Below are positions 26,359-35,113 of a DNA stretch of 51,686 nt, in pieces. The notes beneath the pieces were generated by a model. The model saw nothing but the letters and a program-made list of their open reading frames with translations. It was not told where the DNA came from and searched no databases. Positions within the stretch are counted from its first letter, which is position 1, and each line of letters begins with the position of its first letter. This DNA comes from an uncultured Bacilli bacterium (GTDB taxonomy: Bacteria; Bacillota_I; Bacilli_A; RF39; UBA660): NCBI GenBank assembly GCA_934095825.1, contig CAKOKQ010000012.1, forward strand, positions 1-51,686. The letters are read 5' to 3'. Both the position numbers and the translations under genes were made by a program.

Positions 26359-29300
26359 ATGAATGAATTATTTAATATAACTAATTGTTATCAAGATACT
26401 AATTATTATTACTTTTTTAGGGCTTTAAACAAAAGAGATATGGCCGGTATTAGAGATAAATCTACTTTAGATGAGGCTGGTCATATCAGTAAAATAGTTA
26501 CTGACAGTACTTTTTATAATCATAAAGATAGATATAATGAAACCTCTAGTCTAACTTTAGAAGAAATGGTTAATCATGTTAAAACTCATTATGATAAAGA
26601 TACTAATTGTATCTCTTTAAGTAGTGATGCTAATGTGTGTTTAACTTATGGCCGAAGTGATTATGAGGATAAGTATGTTATTATTAAAGTTCCTAAATCT
26701 GAACTAGGATATACTACTTTTAATGCGGGTAAATATATTTATGAAGAGATATTAAAAAGAGTTAATACTTACATTGAAGAACATCAAAATACTTTAACAG
26801 ATTTACAAAAGTATTATATTGAGTCTTTAAAAAATATTTCTACTAAGGAACAATTAGATAATTTAAAGAAAACTTTACCGGAAGAATATATTGATAAAAC
26901 TAATGAGGAGTTTCAAAACGGGTTAGAATTTATTAAAAGTAAGCCTTATGAAGGTTATAGTGATACCGAGAATTTAGCTAAAGATAAATTAGTCATGCTT
27001 TTAGATGTCCTAGACTTTGAGGTTGTCAAGGGTAAAACTAATCGTTTTGTGATTCAAACAATGGGTTCGGCTTTTTCTTCTCGTGAACTTGAGTATTATA
27101 AAGAAGTACCCCAAGAAAAAATAGTTGAAACGCCAACTTCCTTAATTGAGATAATGGCTCTTATCCAACAAGTACCAGAAACAGAAGAAATTAAAGAAAT
27201 AAAGGATTATTTACTAAATCATTTAGAAGAAGTAAGACAAAGTACAAAAGAAGTAGATTATAGTCATTTTAATCCTGAAAATTTGGATTTAAGTTTAGAT
27301 AACTTATATAATTTAACTGAAGGTAAAATCTCTTATAAAGAGGCTAAAGAATTATATTTAAATTCCATGTATTTAGTAAAAGCAAAGTTAAGAAGTTTTT
27401 ACTCTGTTAATTTATTAAATCAAATACTTGGTAATAATCCTAAATACAACGCAACTTTACAAAATCTTTTAGATAATTCTTTAGGTATTGAACCCACTAT
27501 CATGGCTAGAAGTGGTAATCATGCCCTAAAAGTAAGTGATACCGTGGCTTTATATTTACCTAAAAATTATCAAAATCTTTACGATTATGTTAATAATTTG
27601 CAAATCCAAGATATGTATAATTTATTTACTAATCCGACAAATGCTTTTAATACTTTGTTTACTAAATATATAAGTGATAAAGAATTAAAGCCTCAAGATA
27701 AAGAAGAATGGTATGCCAACGGTTTAATTGATGCCATCGATTTAGAGTCTTTAAATCTTAAAACTAACTTTAATGAGGTGCAAAGAAGAAAGATTGTTAA
27801 TGCCTTAGTAAGTCATAATTTTATGGATTATTATGAAAAAGTTAAAGCCCTGAGTGATGATGGTTCGATTGCTACCTCGATGTTTGCCTCCCTAATAGCC
27901 AATCGCAAAGAGTTTACGAATGATTCTGATATTATTTTAGACCAGTTAAAAGATTATATTGGTTATAATAATTTAAAAGAATATAATTTACCGTTAAGAA
28001 AACTCCAAAGAACGGCTTACAAAAAAACGGAAGAAGTATTTGCTAAAAAGAATTTTGCTGCGGCAGTTATGCCTACTGGTTCCGGTAAAAGTTTTCTAGC
28101 CTTATCCGAAATGTTAGATCGTAAAGATGCTAAAACGCTTTATTTAGCACCTAATGATATTATTTTGCAGCAGATTCAAGATTATGTTTATGAATTCTTT
28201 GGTTACAAAGATTACCATACCTTATTTCCTAATTTAACCTTAGCTACATTTCAAGATTTAATTGATCCAAAGACCAATAAATTAAAAGAAAAGTATAGTG
28301 GTCAATACAGTTTTATTGTTATTGATGAATTACATCGAAGTGGCGCACCAGAATGGGAAAAAGCATTTAAGGAATTGATGGATAATCAAGATAAGGAAAA
28401 AGTAAAAGTCCTTGGATTAACTGCTACTCCTGAGCGTGATAGAGATGATAAAGATATGTCTGTTTATTGGGCTCGATACTTTGGATATACTGAAGAAGAA
28501 ATTGCTTTAGATAAACATTTAGCTATAAATATGACTTTAGAGGATGCAATATTAGCAGGCCTTTTGCCAAATCCAATTATTACCAATAGCCTTTATGCTT
28601 ATAAAAGCGATGGAACTTTAGATGAAAGTTACGAAGAAATAGCCATGATTGAAGATCCTGAGAAAAGAGCTAGAGCTTATGCTAAATATGAAGAATGCTG
28701 CAGGATGGTTGAGCAAAGTAAAGGCATTGAAAAAATTTTAGGGGACTTTTTAAAATCAAATGGCAAATATCCCGTTTTCTTACCCGTTAGTCGTAAAGGC
28801 GATGGAACTTTTGAAACCGAAGATGGCACGAAAATAAGTAGAGTTCAAGCTGTAAAAATCGTTGAAGAATATAGTATATTAATTAGACAATACTTGTATT
28901 CCAATAAATATATGCAAATTTATGGCGAAAAGCTATTAGCTATATACAATAAAATTATGGAAAAGCAAGAAATATCTAGTGAAGATAAAGTCTTCTTAGA
29001 AAGAGAAAAAGATAATATCATGCTTCTAGATATGATTAAAATCAAACATAAGCCAGCAGCTTTAAATACCTTTTACAGTGAAATGGTAAGCGTAATTGCT
29101 AGACATTTAGGTTGGGAAAAACTAAAAAGAAATGTCTTAAAAGAAAGAATAGAAGCTAAAACCAAAGACATGGTGGAAATTAACTCGCTTTTAAGTTACT
29201 ATGGCAAGACTAAAAATAAAGAAGAATTAGATACTTTTAATAAGCCTACCATTGGGAAACCAAAGTTACTACTAGTTATAGATAAGTTAAATGAAGGAGC

Positions 29301-32148
29301 TCACTTAAAAGGGACAAAGGGAATTGTTTGGTTCCGACCTTTAGGAGTTAATTCAAAAATTCTTTTCTATCAACAAATTGGTAGAGGAATTCATTCTTAC
29401 CCCGATGGTCATATATTCACCGAAGAGGACCGACCAAATATTTTAGATTTAGTAAATAATCGTAATAGAGTAAATCTAAGAAGAAATGAAACGCCTCAGA
29501 ATGATTTAAAAAAATTAAAAACAATTATGGACTGGATAAATGATAATGGTGGTAAACTTCCCAATAAGAGTAGCAGTATTTTAGAAGAAAGAAATTACGC
29601 TTTAGGATTAAATACAATTCTTTATCGCTATATTAAATACTTTAATAATCCAGAAGAATTAAATAATATTAAATATAAAAGAATCATAGAGGAAATATTA
29701 AGATTAGGTTCTAGTATTGACTTATGGAATATTAAAATTAATGAGGTAACAAGGCAAAAAAGATTGGAAGAATCAGAAAATGAAGAAGAAAAATACTTAC
29801 AAGGTTTTTTACAAGTAGAAAGCTTGGTCAGTGATTTTGTTGATTCCAAAGAAGAAATAGATGAGTTAGCATCTCCTGAGTCAACTTTTGATAAGATATT
29901 TAATTATTTAAGTATTTTAAGGAATCAAGGCATTGATATAAATAATATTAGTTATAATGATAAATTAAAGGCAGTTAAAAATGATGATAATTGTACTCTT
30001 CTGATAATAAAACCGAAAACAAAAGAAGAAAATGGTAAAACAGTTATTATAAATGAAAAAGAATATAAAGAGTCGGACTTAATTTGGATAGGAGGCTATG
30101 TCTATGCCTTTAGACACGGCAAAGCTAATCAGAATTCAAAAGGTCCAGACTTAGAGGTTGACCAAATTAGTAGATTAAAGACTTTGAATTTTATTTTTGA
30201 TTGGGAAGTAGATCCTATATTGAATCCAAGAAGTTTTGAAGATTATGTTTTACTCTTAAAAGATATGCAAAAGGCTAAAGATAAGACAGGCCGTGATATA
30301 AATAGTATTAAATTTTCCGAAGTAGTGAGAATAACCAAAATAAATGATGAGTATGAATTTGAATATTTTGCTAATAGAGAAGAAGTAAGAAAAAAATATG
30401 GTGAAGATGTAGAAACAATTGGAATAGGCCTAATTATTTATTGGTTTAAAAGAGGAAAAAGCCGTAATGGTCATCAAGATTTAACAGTCGAACAGATAAA
30501 ACAGTTAAAAGATATTGGTTTAATGGTTGCACTGGAAAATGAAAGAAATCCTATAATGATGCCCAAAAGTTTTGAAGATTATGTCTTGCTCTTAAAAGAA
30601 ATGCAAAAGGCTAAAGATAAGACAGGTCGTGATATAAATAGCATTAAAGTAACAGAAGTAGTAAGAATAACAAAAATAAATGATGGGTATGAATTTGAAT
30701 ATTTTGCTAATAGAGAAGATGCAAAAAGTAAATATGGCAAAGATGTAGAAACAATTGGCATAGGCCGAATTACTAATCACTTTAAGAGAGGGAAAAGCAG
30801 TAGTGGAAAGGATTTAACTGTTGAGCAGATAAAACAGTTAAGAGATATTGGCTTAGGAGTTGTAGCCGAAAAAGAAAGAGACCCTATAATTAAACCCAAA
30901 AGTTTTGATGACTACCTCTTGCTTTTAAAAGAAATGCAAAAGTTTAAAGATAAGACCGGTCGTGATATAAATGATTTTAAACAAAAAGAAGTAGTGAAAA
31001 TAACAAAAATAAATGATGGGTATGAATTTGAATATTTTGCTAATAGAGAAGAGGCCGAAAAAAAATATGACGAAGATGTAGAAACAATTGGAGTAGGCCT
31101 AATTATTTATTGGTTTAAAAGAGGAAAAAATATTATTAGAAAAGATTTAACTGTCGAACAAATAAAGGGATTAAGAGATATTAGCTTAATGGTTGTACTT
31201 GAAAACGAAAGAGACCCTATAATGGAGCCTAAAAGTTTTGATGACTACCTCTTGCTTTTAAAAGAAATGCAAAACGCCAAAGATAAGACCGGTCGTGATA
31301 TAAATGATTTTAAAAAAAATGAAGTAGTGAAAATAACAAAAATAAATGATGGGTATGAATTTGAATATTTTGCTAATAGAGAAGACGCAAAAAGTAAATA
31401 TGGCGAAGATGTAGAAATAATTGGCATAGGACACGTTATTAATCACTTTAAGAGAGGGAAAAGCAGTAGTGGTTTTAAGGATTTAACTGTTGAACAGATA
31501 AAACAGTTAAGAGATATTGGCTTGATGGTTGTACTAGAAAACGAAAGAGACCCTATAATGATGCCCAAAAATTTTGAAGATTATGTTGAACTTTTGAAAA
31601 AATTACAAGAAAATAAAATCGATATCAACACAATTAAATCCGCAGATAAAATAAGAATTAAAAAAAATGATATCGGTTATGATTTTCAAATTGTTCATAA
31701 AAGCGAAATAATGTTAAATGGTAAACAGACAATTGCTAACGCTTTAGAATATAATCAGGATGATTTAATGGCGATAGGGACTAAAATTTATTACTTAAGA
31801 AAGGGCAAATATTCAGCTAGTACATACTTAACCATAGACCAAATGCAAATCTTATTAAATATGGGCTTCAAATTTAATAAAGGAATAGAAGATAAAATAT
31901 ATAAACAAGAAATATGCAAGAATCATAATATCGATTTAAAAATCAATGATAAAATAATTGAAAGAATATCAAAGATAGAATTAATAAGTAAGATTAACTA
32001 TTTAGAAGCAAGTAGCTTAGAACTAGTGGATAATACTGGTAAACTAATAGAAATATTTAGTATGTCAAACCAAGATATCCAAGATAACTATGGTATATCT
32101 TTAGAAACAATAATAGATACTTATGGTAAAGGAGAAACGAGAAAATGA
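26359..32148 (+). CDS. ART-like domain - SF2 helicase - multi-repeat protein
   Basis: 1929 residues, RBS GGAAGGA before ATG 26359. N-terminus resembles an ADP-ribosyltransferase fold of R-S-E type: FFRAL (Arg21), CISLSSD (Ser86-Leu-Ser88), and a late SSRELEYYKEV segment near residue 240. Residues about 545-1020 are a DEAD/DEAH-like superfamily 2 helicase: Q-rich PLRKLQRTAY, Walker A PTGSGKS (572-578), DELH (656-659), GLTATPERD (686 on), and KLNEGAHLKGTKGIVWFRP ... QQIGRGIH (1005 on). Residues 1170-1860 hold six related units of 111-112 residues, four of them nearly identical in DNA. Its stop overlaps the next ATG. Layout is like restriction or defence helicases with helicase-associated target-reading repeats, but no nuclease or methylase motif is seen. 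Confidence 0.8.
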   Translation: MNELFNITNCYQDTNYYYFFRALNKRDMAGIRDKSTLDEAGHISKIVTDSTFYNHKDRYNETSSLTLEEMVNHVKTHYDKDTNCISLSSDANVCLTYGRSDYEDKYVIIKVPKSELGYTTFNAGKYIYEEILKRVNTYIEEHQNTLTDLQKYYIESLKNISTKEQLDNLKKTLPEEYIDKTNEEFQNGLEFIKSKPYEGYSDTENLAKDKLVMLLDVLDFEVVKGKTNRFVIQTMGSAFSSRELEYYKEVPQEKIVETPTSLIEIMALIQQVPETEEIKEIKDYLLNHLEEVRQSTKEVDYSHFNPENLDLSLDNLYNLTEGKISYKEAKELYLNSMYLVKAKLRSFYSVNLLNQILGNNPKYNATLQNLLDNSLGIEPTIMARSGNHALKVSDTVALYLPKNYQNLYDYVNNLQIQDMYNLFTNPTNAFNTLFTKYISDKELKPQDKEEWYANGLIDAIDLESLNLKTNFNEVQRRKIVNALVSHNFMDYYEKVKALSDDGSIATSMFASLIANRKEFTNDSDIILDQLKDYIGYNNLKEYNLPLRKLQRTAYKKTEEVFAKKNFAAAVMPTGSGKSFLALSEMLDRKDAKTLYLAPNDIILQQIQDYVYEFFGYKDYHTLFPNLTLATFQDLIDPKTNKLKEKYSGQYSFIVIDELHRSGAPEWEKAFKELMDNQDKEKVKVLGLTATPERDRDDKDMSVYWARYFGYTEEEIALDKHLAINMTLEDAILAGLLPNPIITNSLYAYKSDGTLDESYEEIAMIEDPEKRARAYAKYEECCRMVEQSKGIEKILGDFLKSNGKYPVFLPVSRKGDGTFETEDGTKISRVQAVKIVEEYSILIRQYLYSNKYMQIYGEKLLAIYNKIMEKQEISSEDKVFLEREKDNIMLLDMIKIKHKPAALNTFYSEMVSVIARHLGWEKLKRNVLKERIEAKTKDMVEINSLLSYYGKTKNKEELDTFNKPTIGKPKLLLVIDKLNEGAHLKGTKGIVWFRPLGVNSKILFYQQIGRGIHSYPDGHIFTEEDRPNILDLVNNRNRVNLRRNETPQNDLKKLKTIMDWINDNGGKLPNKSSSILEERNYALGLNTILYRYIKYFNNPEELNNIKYKRIIEEILRLGSSIDLWNIKINEVTRQKRLEESENEEEKYLQGFLQVESLVSDFVDSKEEIDELASPESTFDKIFNYLSILRNQGIDINNISYNDKLKAVKNDDNCTLLIIKPKTKEENGKTVIINEKEYKESDLIWIGGYVYAFRHGKANQNSKGPDLEVDQISRLKTLNFIFDWEVDPILNPRSFEDYVLLLKDMQKAKDKTGRDINSIKFSEVVRITKINDEYEFEYFANREEVRKKYGEDVETIGIGLIIYWFKRGKSRNGHQDLTVEQIKQLKDIGLMVALENERNPIMMPKSFEDYVLLLKEMQKAKDKTGRDINSIKVTEVVRITKINDGYEFEYFANREDAKSKYGKDVETIGIGRITNHFKRGKSSSGKDLTVEQIKQLRDIGLGVVAEKERDPIIKPKSFDDYLLLLKEMQKFKDKTGRDINDFKQKEVVKITKINDGYEFEYFANREEAEKKYDEDVETIGVGLIIYWFKRGKNIIRKDLTVEQIKGLRDISLMVVLENERDPIMEPKSFDDYLLLLKEMQNAKDKTGRDINDFKKNEVVKITKINDGYEFEYFANREDAKSKYGEDVEIIGIGHVINHFKRGKSSSGFKDLTVEQIKQLRDIGLMVVLENERDPIMMPKNFEDYVELLKKLQENKIDINTIKSADKIRIKKNDIGYDFQIVHKSEIMLNGKQTIANALEYNQDDLMAIGTKIYYLRKGKYSASTYLTIDQMQILLNMGFKFNKGIEDKIYKQEICKNHNIDLKINDKIIERISKIELISKINYLEASSLELVDNTGKLIEIFSMSNQDIQDNYGISLETIIDTYGKGETRK
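30232..31569 (+). repeat. Four tandem near-identical 333/336-bp coding repeats
   Basis: Units begin at 30232, 30568, 30901 and 31234 (periods 336, 333, 333, then 336 to a diverged unit at 31570). Each encodes SF[ED]DY[VL]LLLKEMQ, KTGRDIN, EVV[RK]ITKINDGYEFEYFANRE, Y[GD][EK]DVETIG, HFKRGK/YWFKRGK and DLTVEQIKQLRDIGL. Diverged units flank the block (about 29886-30231 and 31570-31900). Differences cluster in the same columns between units, as expected when each reads something different or when copies are exchanged by recombination. Confidence 0.9.
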
Positions 32149-32471
32149 TATTTGATAAATACTTAAATGATACTTATTTAGATATCTTATATAGTAATTA
32201 TAATTTAGATTATTTAAAATCAATAGATTCTAATAACTTTATTGAAATATATAACTTACTTAAAAATAAAGGCTTCTACTTTATAGAGGACATTATAATT
32301 AATTATATGGATATATTTGAACTAGATAGTTATTACTTAAATAAAGTTTTAACTTATTTAGAAAGTAAAATGGGTAAAGATTATATTAAAAGAATTGGTC
32401 TTAATATGACCATTTTAGATAAAATAATAGATACTACAATAAATCTTGAATTAAAAGAAGAAAATTACTAA
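32145..32471 (+). CDS. Small protein translationally coupled to the helicase
   Basis: 108 residues; its ATG overlaps the helicase stop (ATGA). Acidic, helical, with many Tyr, Leu and Asp (YLNDTYLDILYSNYNLDYLKSIDSNNFIEIYNLLKNKG). No family is recognised. The tight coupling and shared terminator suggest a partner or regulator of the helicase in fixed ratio. Position alone supports this. Confidence 0.65.
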   Translation: MIFDKYLNDTYLDILYSNYNLDYLKSIDSNNFIEIYNLLKNKGFYFIEDIIINYMDIFELDSYYLNKVLTYLESKMGKDYIKRIGLNMTILDKIIDTTINLELKEENY

Positions 32472-32483
32472 AAAATTTTAAGA

Positions 32484-32509
32484 AAGTCTAGAAATTTAGG
32501 CTTTTTTCT
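32484..32509 (+). terminator. Terminator of the helicase operon
   Basis: Stem AAGTCTA / TAGGCTT (one G-T pair) with loop GAAATT, then TTTT. Confidence 0.75.
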
Positions 32510-32538
32510 TTGACCTTCTAAGTTATCTGTGGTATAAA
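32510..32538 (+). promoter_or_regulatory. Promoter of the paralogous pair
   Basis: TTGACC (32510-32515), 17-base spacer, TATAAA (32533-32538). It starts just after the preceding terminator; an AAAGGTG ribosome site follows. Confidence 0.8.
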
Positions 32539-32558
32539 GAAAAAGGTGACTAAAAAAG

Positions 32559-33167
32559 ATGAATGATTTTACATATATAGATAAAAATATTATAAATAAA
32601 GAAAGGTTTTTAAGCGGTGTTAAAAATAAAGAAATTAATCTTTATAGTGATGAGTTATTAACGAAAATGAGTGCTTTTGATTATTCGTTTGTACCCTTTG
32701 TAACCTTTGCCACAACCCTATTTTTTAAAAGTAAGCGTCATAACGAAATTGTTATGGCGTTATCTTACCTCTTAACTTTTGATGGTAAGGTTACAGTAGT
32801 TAAAAATAACCTAGGACTTACTTTAATTTTATTAGAAAAAGATAATGGGGAAAAACAAATTTATGATATTGATAAGGGCTTAGTATTTGCTTATAATACT
32901 TATCTTGACCTTTTTAATACTACTTTAATAGAAGTAATAGATAGTAGCGAGATTAAGACTTACTTTACTAGTAATCCTTGTATTAGTTATGAATTACCTA
33001 CTTGTAATAGTAAAAGAATAGTTTTAACTGATTTAAGTATTTCTAATTATAAATTAGGACAAAATGACACAGATGCTAGACTTAGTGCCGCTATTAACGA
33101 TTATTTAAAAGTAGTTGTTGAAAGTAAGAAAGAAAAAGCTCTTAAAAGAAAACAAATATATAGATAA
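32559..33167 (+). CDS. Hypothetical protein, first of a tandem paralogous pair
   Basis: 202 residues, ATG 32559. No signal peptide; mixed alpha/beta. It shares with the next gene the pattern LY[SD]D[ENL]LL..MS..D[YF]....P...LF.KS.......... LL...GKV.[VL]......L.LI.LE.D...K.IYD[IV]..[GK]LV[FY], so they arose by duplication, with about a quarter of residues alike. The repeated 'GEKQIYDIDKGLVFAYNTYLDLF' style resembles small papain-like or transglutaminase-like folds only in composition; no catalytic residues are aligned. Function unknown. Confidence 0.6.
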   Translation: MNDFTYIDKNIINKERFLSGVKNKEINLYSDELLTKMSAFDYSFVPFVTFATTLFFKSKRHNEIVMALSYLLTFDGKVTVVKNNLGLTLILLEKDNGEKQIYDIDKGLVFAYNTYLDLFNTTLIEVIDSSEIKTYFTSNPCISYELPTCNSKRIVLTDLSISNYKLGQNDTDARLSAAINDYLKVVVESKKEKALKRKQIYR

Positions 33168-33184
33168 AAAGGATATGATACATA

Positions 33185-33784
33185 GTGATAGAAAAATTAA
33201 AAGAATTATATGAAGATATGCAAATTAATATTAAAATAAGACAAGGTTTAAATGAAGGCCAAATAAAAAAGTTTGATGATAATCTTTTATATGAGATGTC
33301 TTTTTATGACTTTTATGATTTACCCATGTTAGTTACTTTATTAAGAAGTAATATTAAATTTGGAAATTTAAAAGAAGTTTCCAAAGGACTTGTTTGCTTT
33401 CTAGAAAAAAGAGGTAAGATTAACTTACTTGAGTCGCGTAATCGAGATTATTATTTAATTGAGTTAAGTATAGATAATAAGAAATATATTTATGATGTTA
33501 GCACTAAACTAGTTTATGATAAAGATTATTATTATAAAATTAATAGTGATGTTTCTTATAATATTATCTCTTCTAAAGAAGAATTTAAAGATGATTTTCA
33601 AGATACCACTTCTTTTATAAAATTTGCCAAGATGAGTGAAATACGAACTAAGTTAGTTAGCCAACTAATAAGAGATTACAAAAGAGGTTACTCTGATACG
33701 GTGGCATCAGAAATTGCTTTAAATAATTATTATAAAAAAGAAATTGATTCTAAATATCTTAAATTGGTGAAAAATGAAGATTAA
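33185..33784 (+). CDS. Hypothetical protein, second of a tandem paralogous pair
   Basis: 199 residues from GTG 33185, 17 bases after the first paralogue's stop, with AAAAGGA at 33166-33172. It aligns with the preceding protein over the first 130 residues (see FDDNLLYEMSFYDFYDLPMLVTLLRSN and KKYIYDVSTKLVYDKDYYYK). It lacks any membrane segment. Same operon as the first copy by spacing. The role is unknown; the pair lies between two toxin-like loci. Confidence 0.6.
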   Translation: MIEKLKELYEDMQINIKIRQGLNEGQIKKFDDNLLYEMSFYDFYDLPMLVTLLRSNIKFGNLKEVSKGLVCFLEKRGKINLLESRNRDYYLIELSIDNKKYIYDVSTKLVYDKDYYYKINSDVSYNIISSKEEFKDDFQDTTSFIKFAKMSEIRTKLVSQLIRDYKRGYSDTVASEIALNNYYKKEIDSKYLKLVKNED

Positions 33785-33883
33785 TTTTAAAATATAGAAA
33801 AATAATTTTGATTTAATATTATACTTTTCTTTGATATAATTAATTTATATTAAATTAGTTAATATTGAAGATGAGGAAATGTT

Positions 33884-34114
33884 ATGAAATATAATTATAA
33901 AGATTATGAAAATCCATTAAGTGAAGAAATGTATGATGTCGAACTTGCTTATAAGGCCTATAAAGCCAGTGCTAAAGATAGAGATTTATATGATAAATTA
34001 AAGGAAACTATTTATTCTTTATCCCTAACTTTAAAAATGGCGCGTTCCTGTGGATACTTATCACCAGTGGTAATAGATGAAATGAATGAATATTATTGGG
34101 GGCTTTTATTATGA
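33884..34114 (+). CDS. Small partner of the HipA-like kinase
   Basis: 76 residues, MKYNYKDYENPLSEEMYDVELAYKAYKASAKDRDL... all helical and acidic. It has GAGGAAATG before ATG 33884 and a TATAAT at 33834-33839 upstream. Its TGA overlaps the ATG of the kinase gene (ATGATAG), so the two are coupled. Small genes of this kind often precede HipA-like kinases in Firmicutes and may act as antitoxin or substrate; it has no HTH like HipB. Confidence 0.65.
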   Translation: MKYNYKDYENPLSEEMYDVELAYKAYKASAKDRDLYDKLKETIYSLSLTLKMARSCGYLSPVVIDEMNEYYWGLLL

Positions 34115-35001
34115 TAGACTTTACAAATTGCAAGGAGTTGTTGAGCACATACGGTGGCTCAGAAAAAAAGAAGAAAATATTATACAATAACAAAAATTAT
34201 TTAGTTAAATTTCCAGATCCCGTTAGAGAGGGAGGAAATTCTTTATCATATATGAATAATCAGTATTCAGAATATATTGGTTGTCATATCTTAGAAAGCT
34301 TGGGAATAAAAACGCAAAATACTATTTTAGGAAAATATAACGATAATGGTAAACAAAAAATAGTTGTTGCTTGTGAAGATTTTACAAGTGCTTCTGATGA
34401 ACTGATAGAGTTCTCAAAATTGGCCAATAGTGTTACGAAAATAGATAATAAATTTACTTGTCGGATTGAAGATGTTTATTCAGTTATTAATAATACTGAT
34501 TTTATAAAAAATAAGACTGTTATTTTGGAAAAATTCTGGGATTTATTTGTTGCTGATGCTTTGATAGGTAATCCAGATCGCCATTTAGATAATTGGGGCT
34601 TACTTTACAATATAAAAAATGAAACATACTCATTTTCACCAGTTTATGATTGTGGGTCTTGTTTACATGCTTTAATATCAGAAGAAAAAAAGAATCAATT
34701 ATTAAAAAATAAATCTGAAATGAAAAATGTTGCTTATAATATTAAATCAGCTTATTCTATAAATGGCAAAAGAATCTTTTATTCAGAATTTTTAAAAAAT
34801 CCACCATTAGATTTAAAAAAAGCAATTTTAAGGATTGCTCCTAAAATTAATATGGATTTAATAAATAAAATAATTGATGAGACAGCAACAATTAGTGAGG
34901 TTGATAAATTGTTTTTTAAAGAAAGCATTAAAATAAGAAAAGAATTAATAATTGATGCAGCTTATAAAAAAATTGCTAATGATTATAAAAACAACATTTA
35001 A
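34111..35001 (+). CDS. HipA-like serine/threonine kinase
   Basis: 296 residues from ATG 34111 (an earlier TTG at 34096 is inside the coupled gene). N-lobe: YGGSEKKKKILYNNKNYLVKFPDP with a probable ATP-binding Lys. Catalytic loop ADALIGNPDRHLDNWGLL has the HipA-type N.DRH..N motif, and FSPVYDCGSCL is the DFG-like Mg-binding segment. It matches the short HipA-domain/CtkA-like kinases of Firmicutes, without the N-terminal extension of E. coli HipA. By family it phosphorylates a protein such as an aminoacyl-tRNA synthetase; target here unknown. Confidence 0.88.
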   Translation: MIDFTNCKELLSTYGGSEKKKKILYNNKNYLVKFPDPVREGGNSLSYMNNQYSEYIGCHILESLGIKTQNTILGKYNDNGKQKIVVACEDFTSASDELIEFSKLANSVTKIDNKFTCRIEDVYSVINNTDFIKNKTVILEKFWDLFVADALIGNPDRHLDNWGLLYNIKNETYSFSPVYDCGSCLHALISEEKKNQLLKNKSEMKNVAYNIKSAYSINGKRIFYSEFLKNPPLDLKKAILRIAPKINMDLINKIIDETATISEVDKLFFKESIKIRKELIIDAAYKKIANDYKNNI

Positions 35002-35113
35002 TTATTAAACTTTTTATCTTACAGTTATATCATATTTCAATAAAGAATATTATTTGGTATTTAAAAAACTTATTTTTTCTTGTATACTATAGATGAATAG
35101 TAAAGGGATTTAT

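Noticed and set aside
30579..31446. Repeated 60-62-residue minus-strand frames in the helicase repeats
   Set aside because: They recur only because the coding repeats recur; they are antisense shadows.
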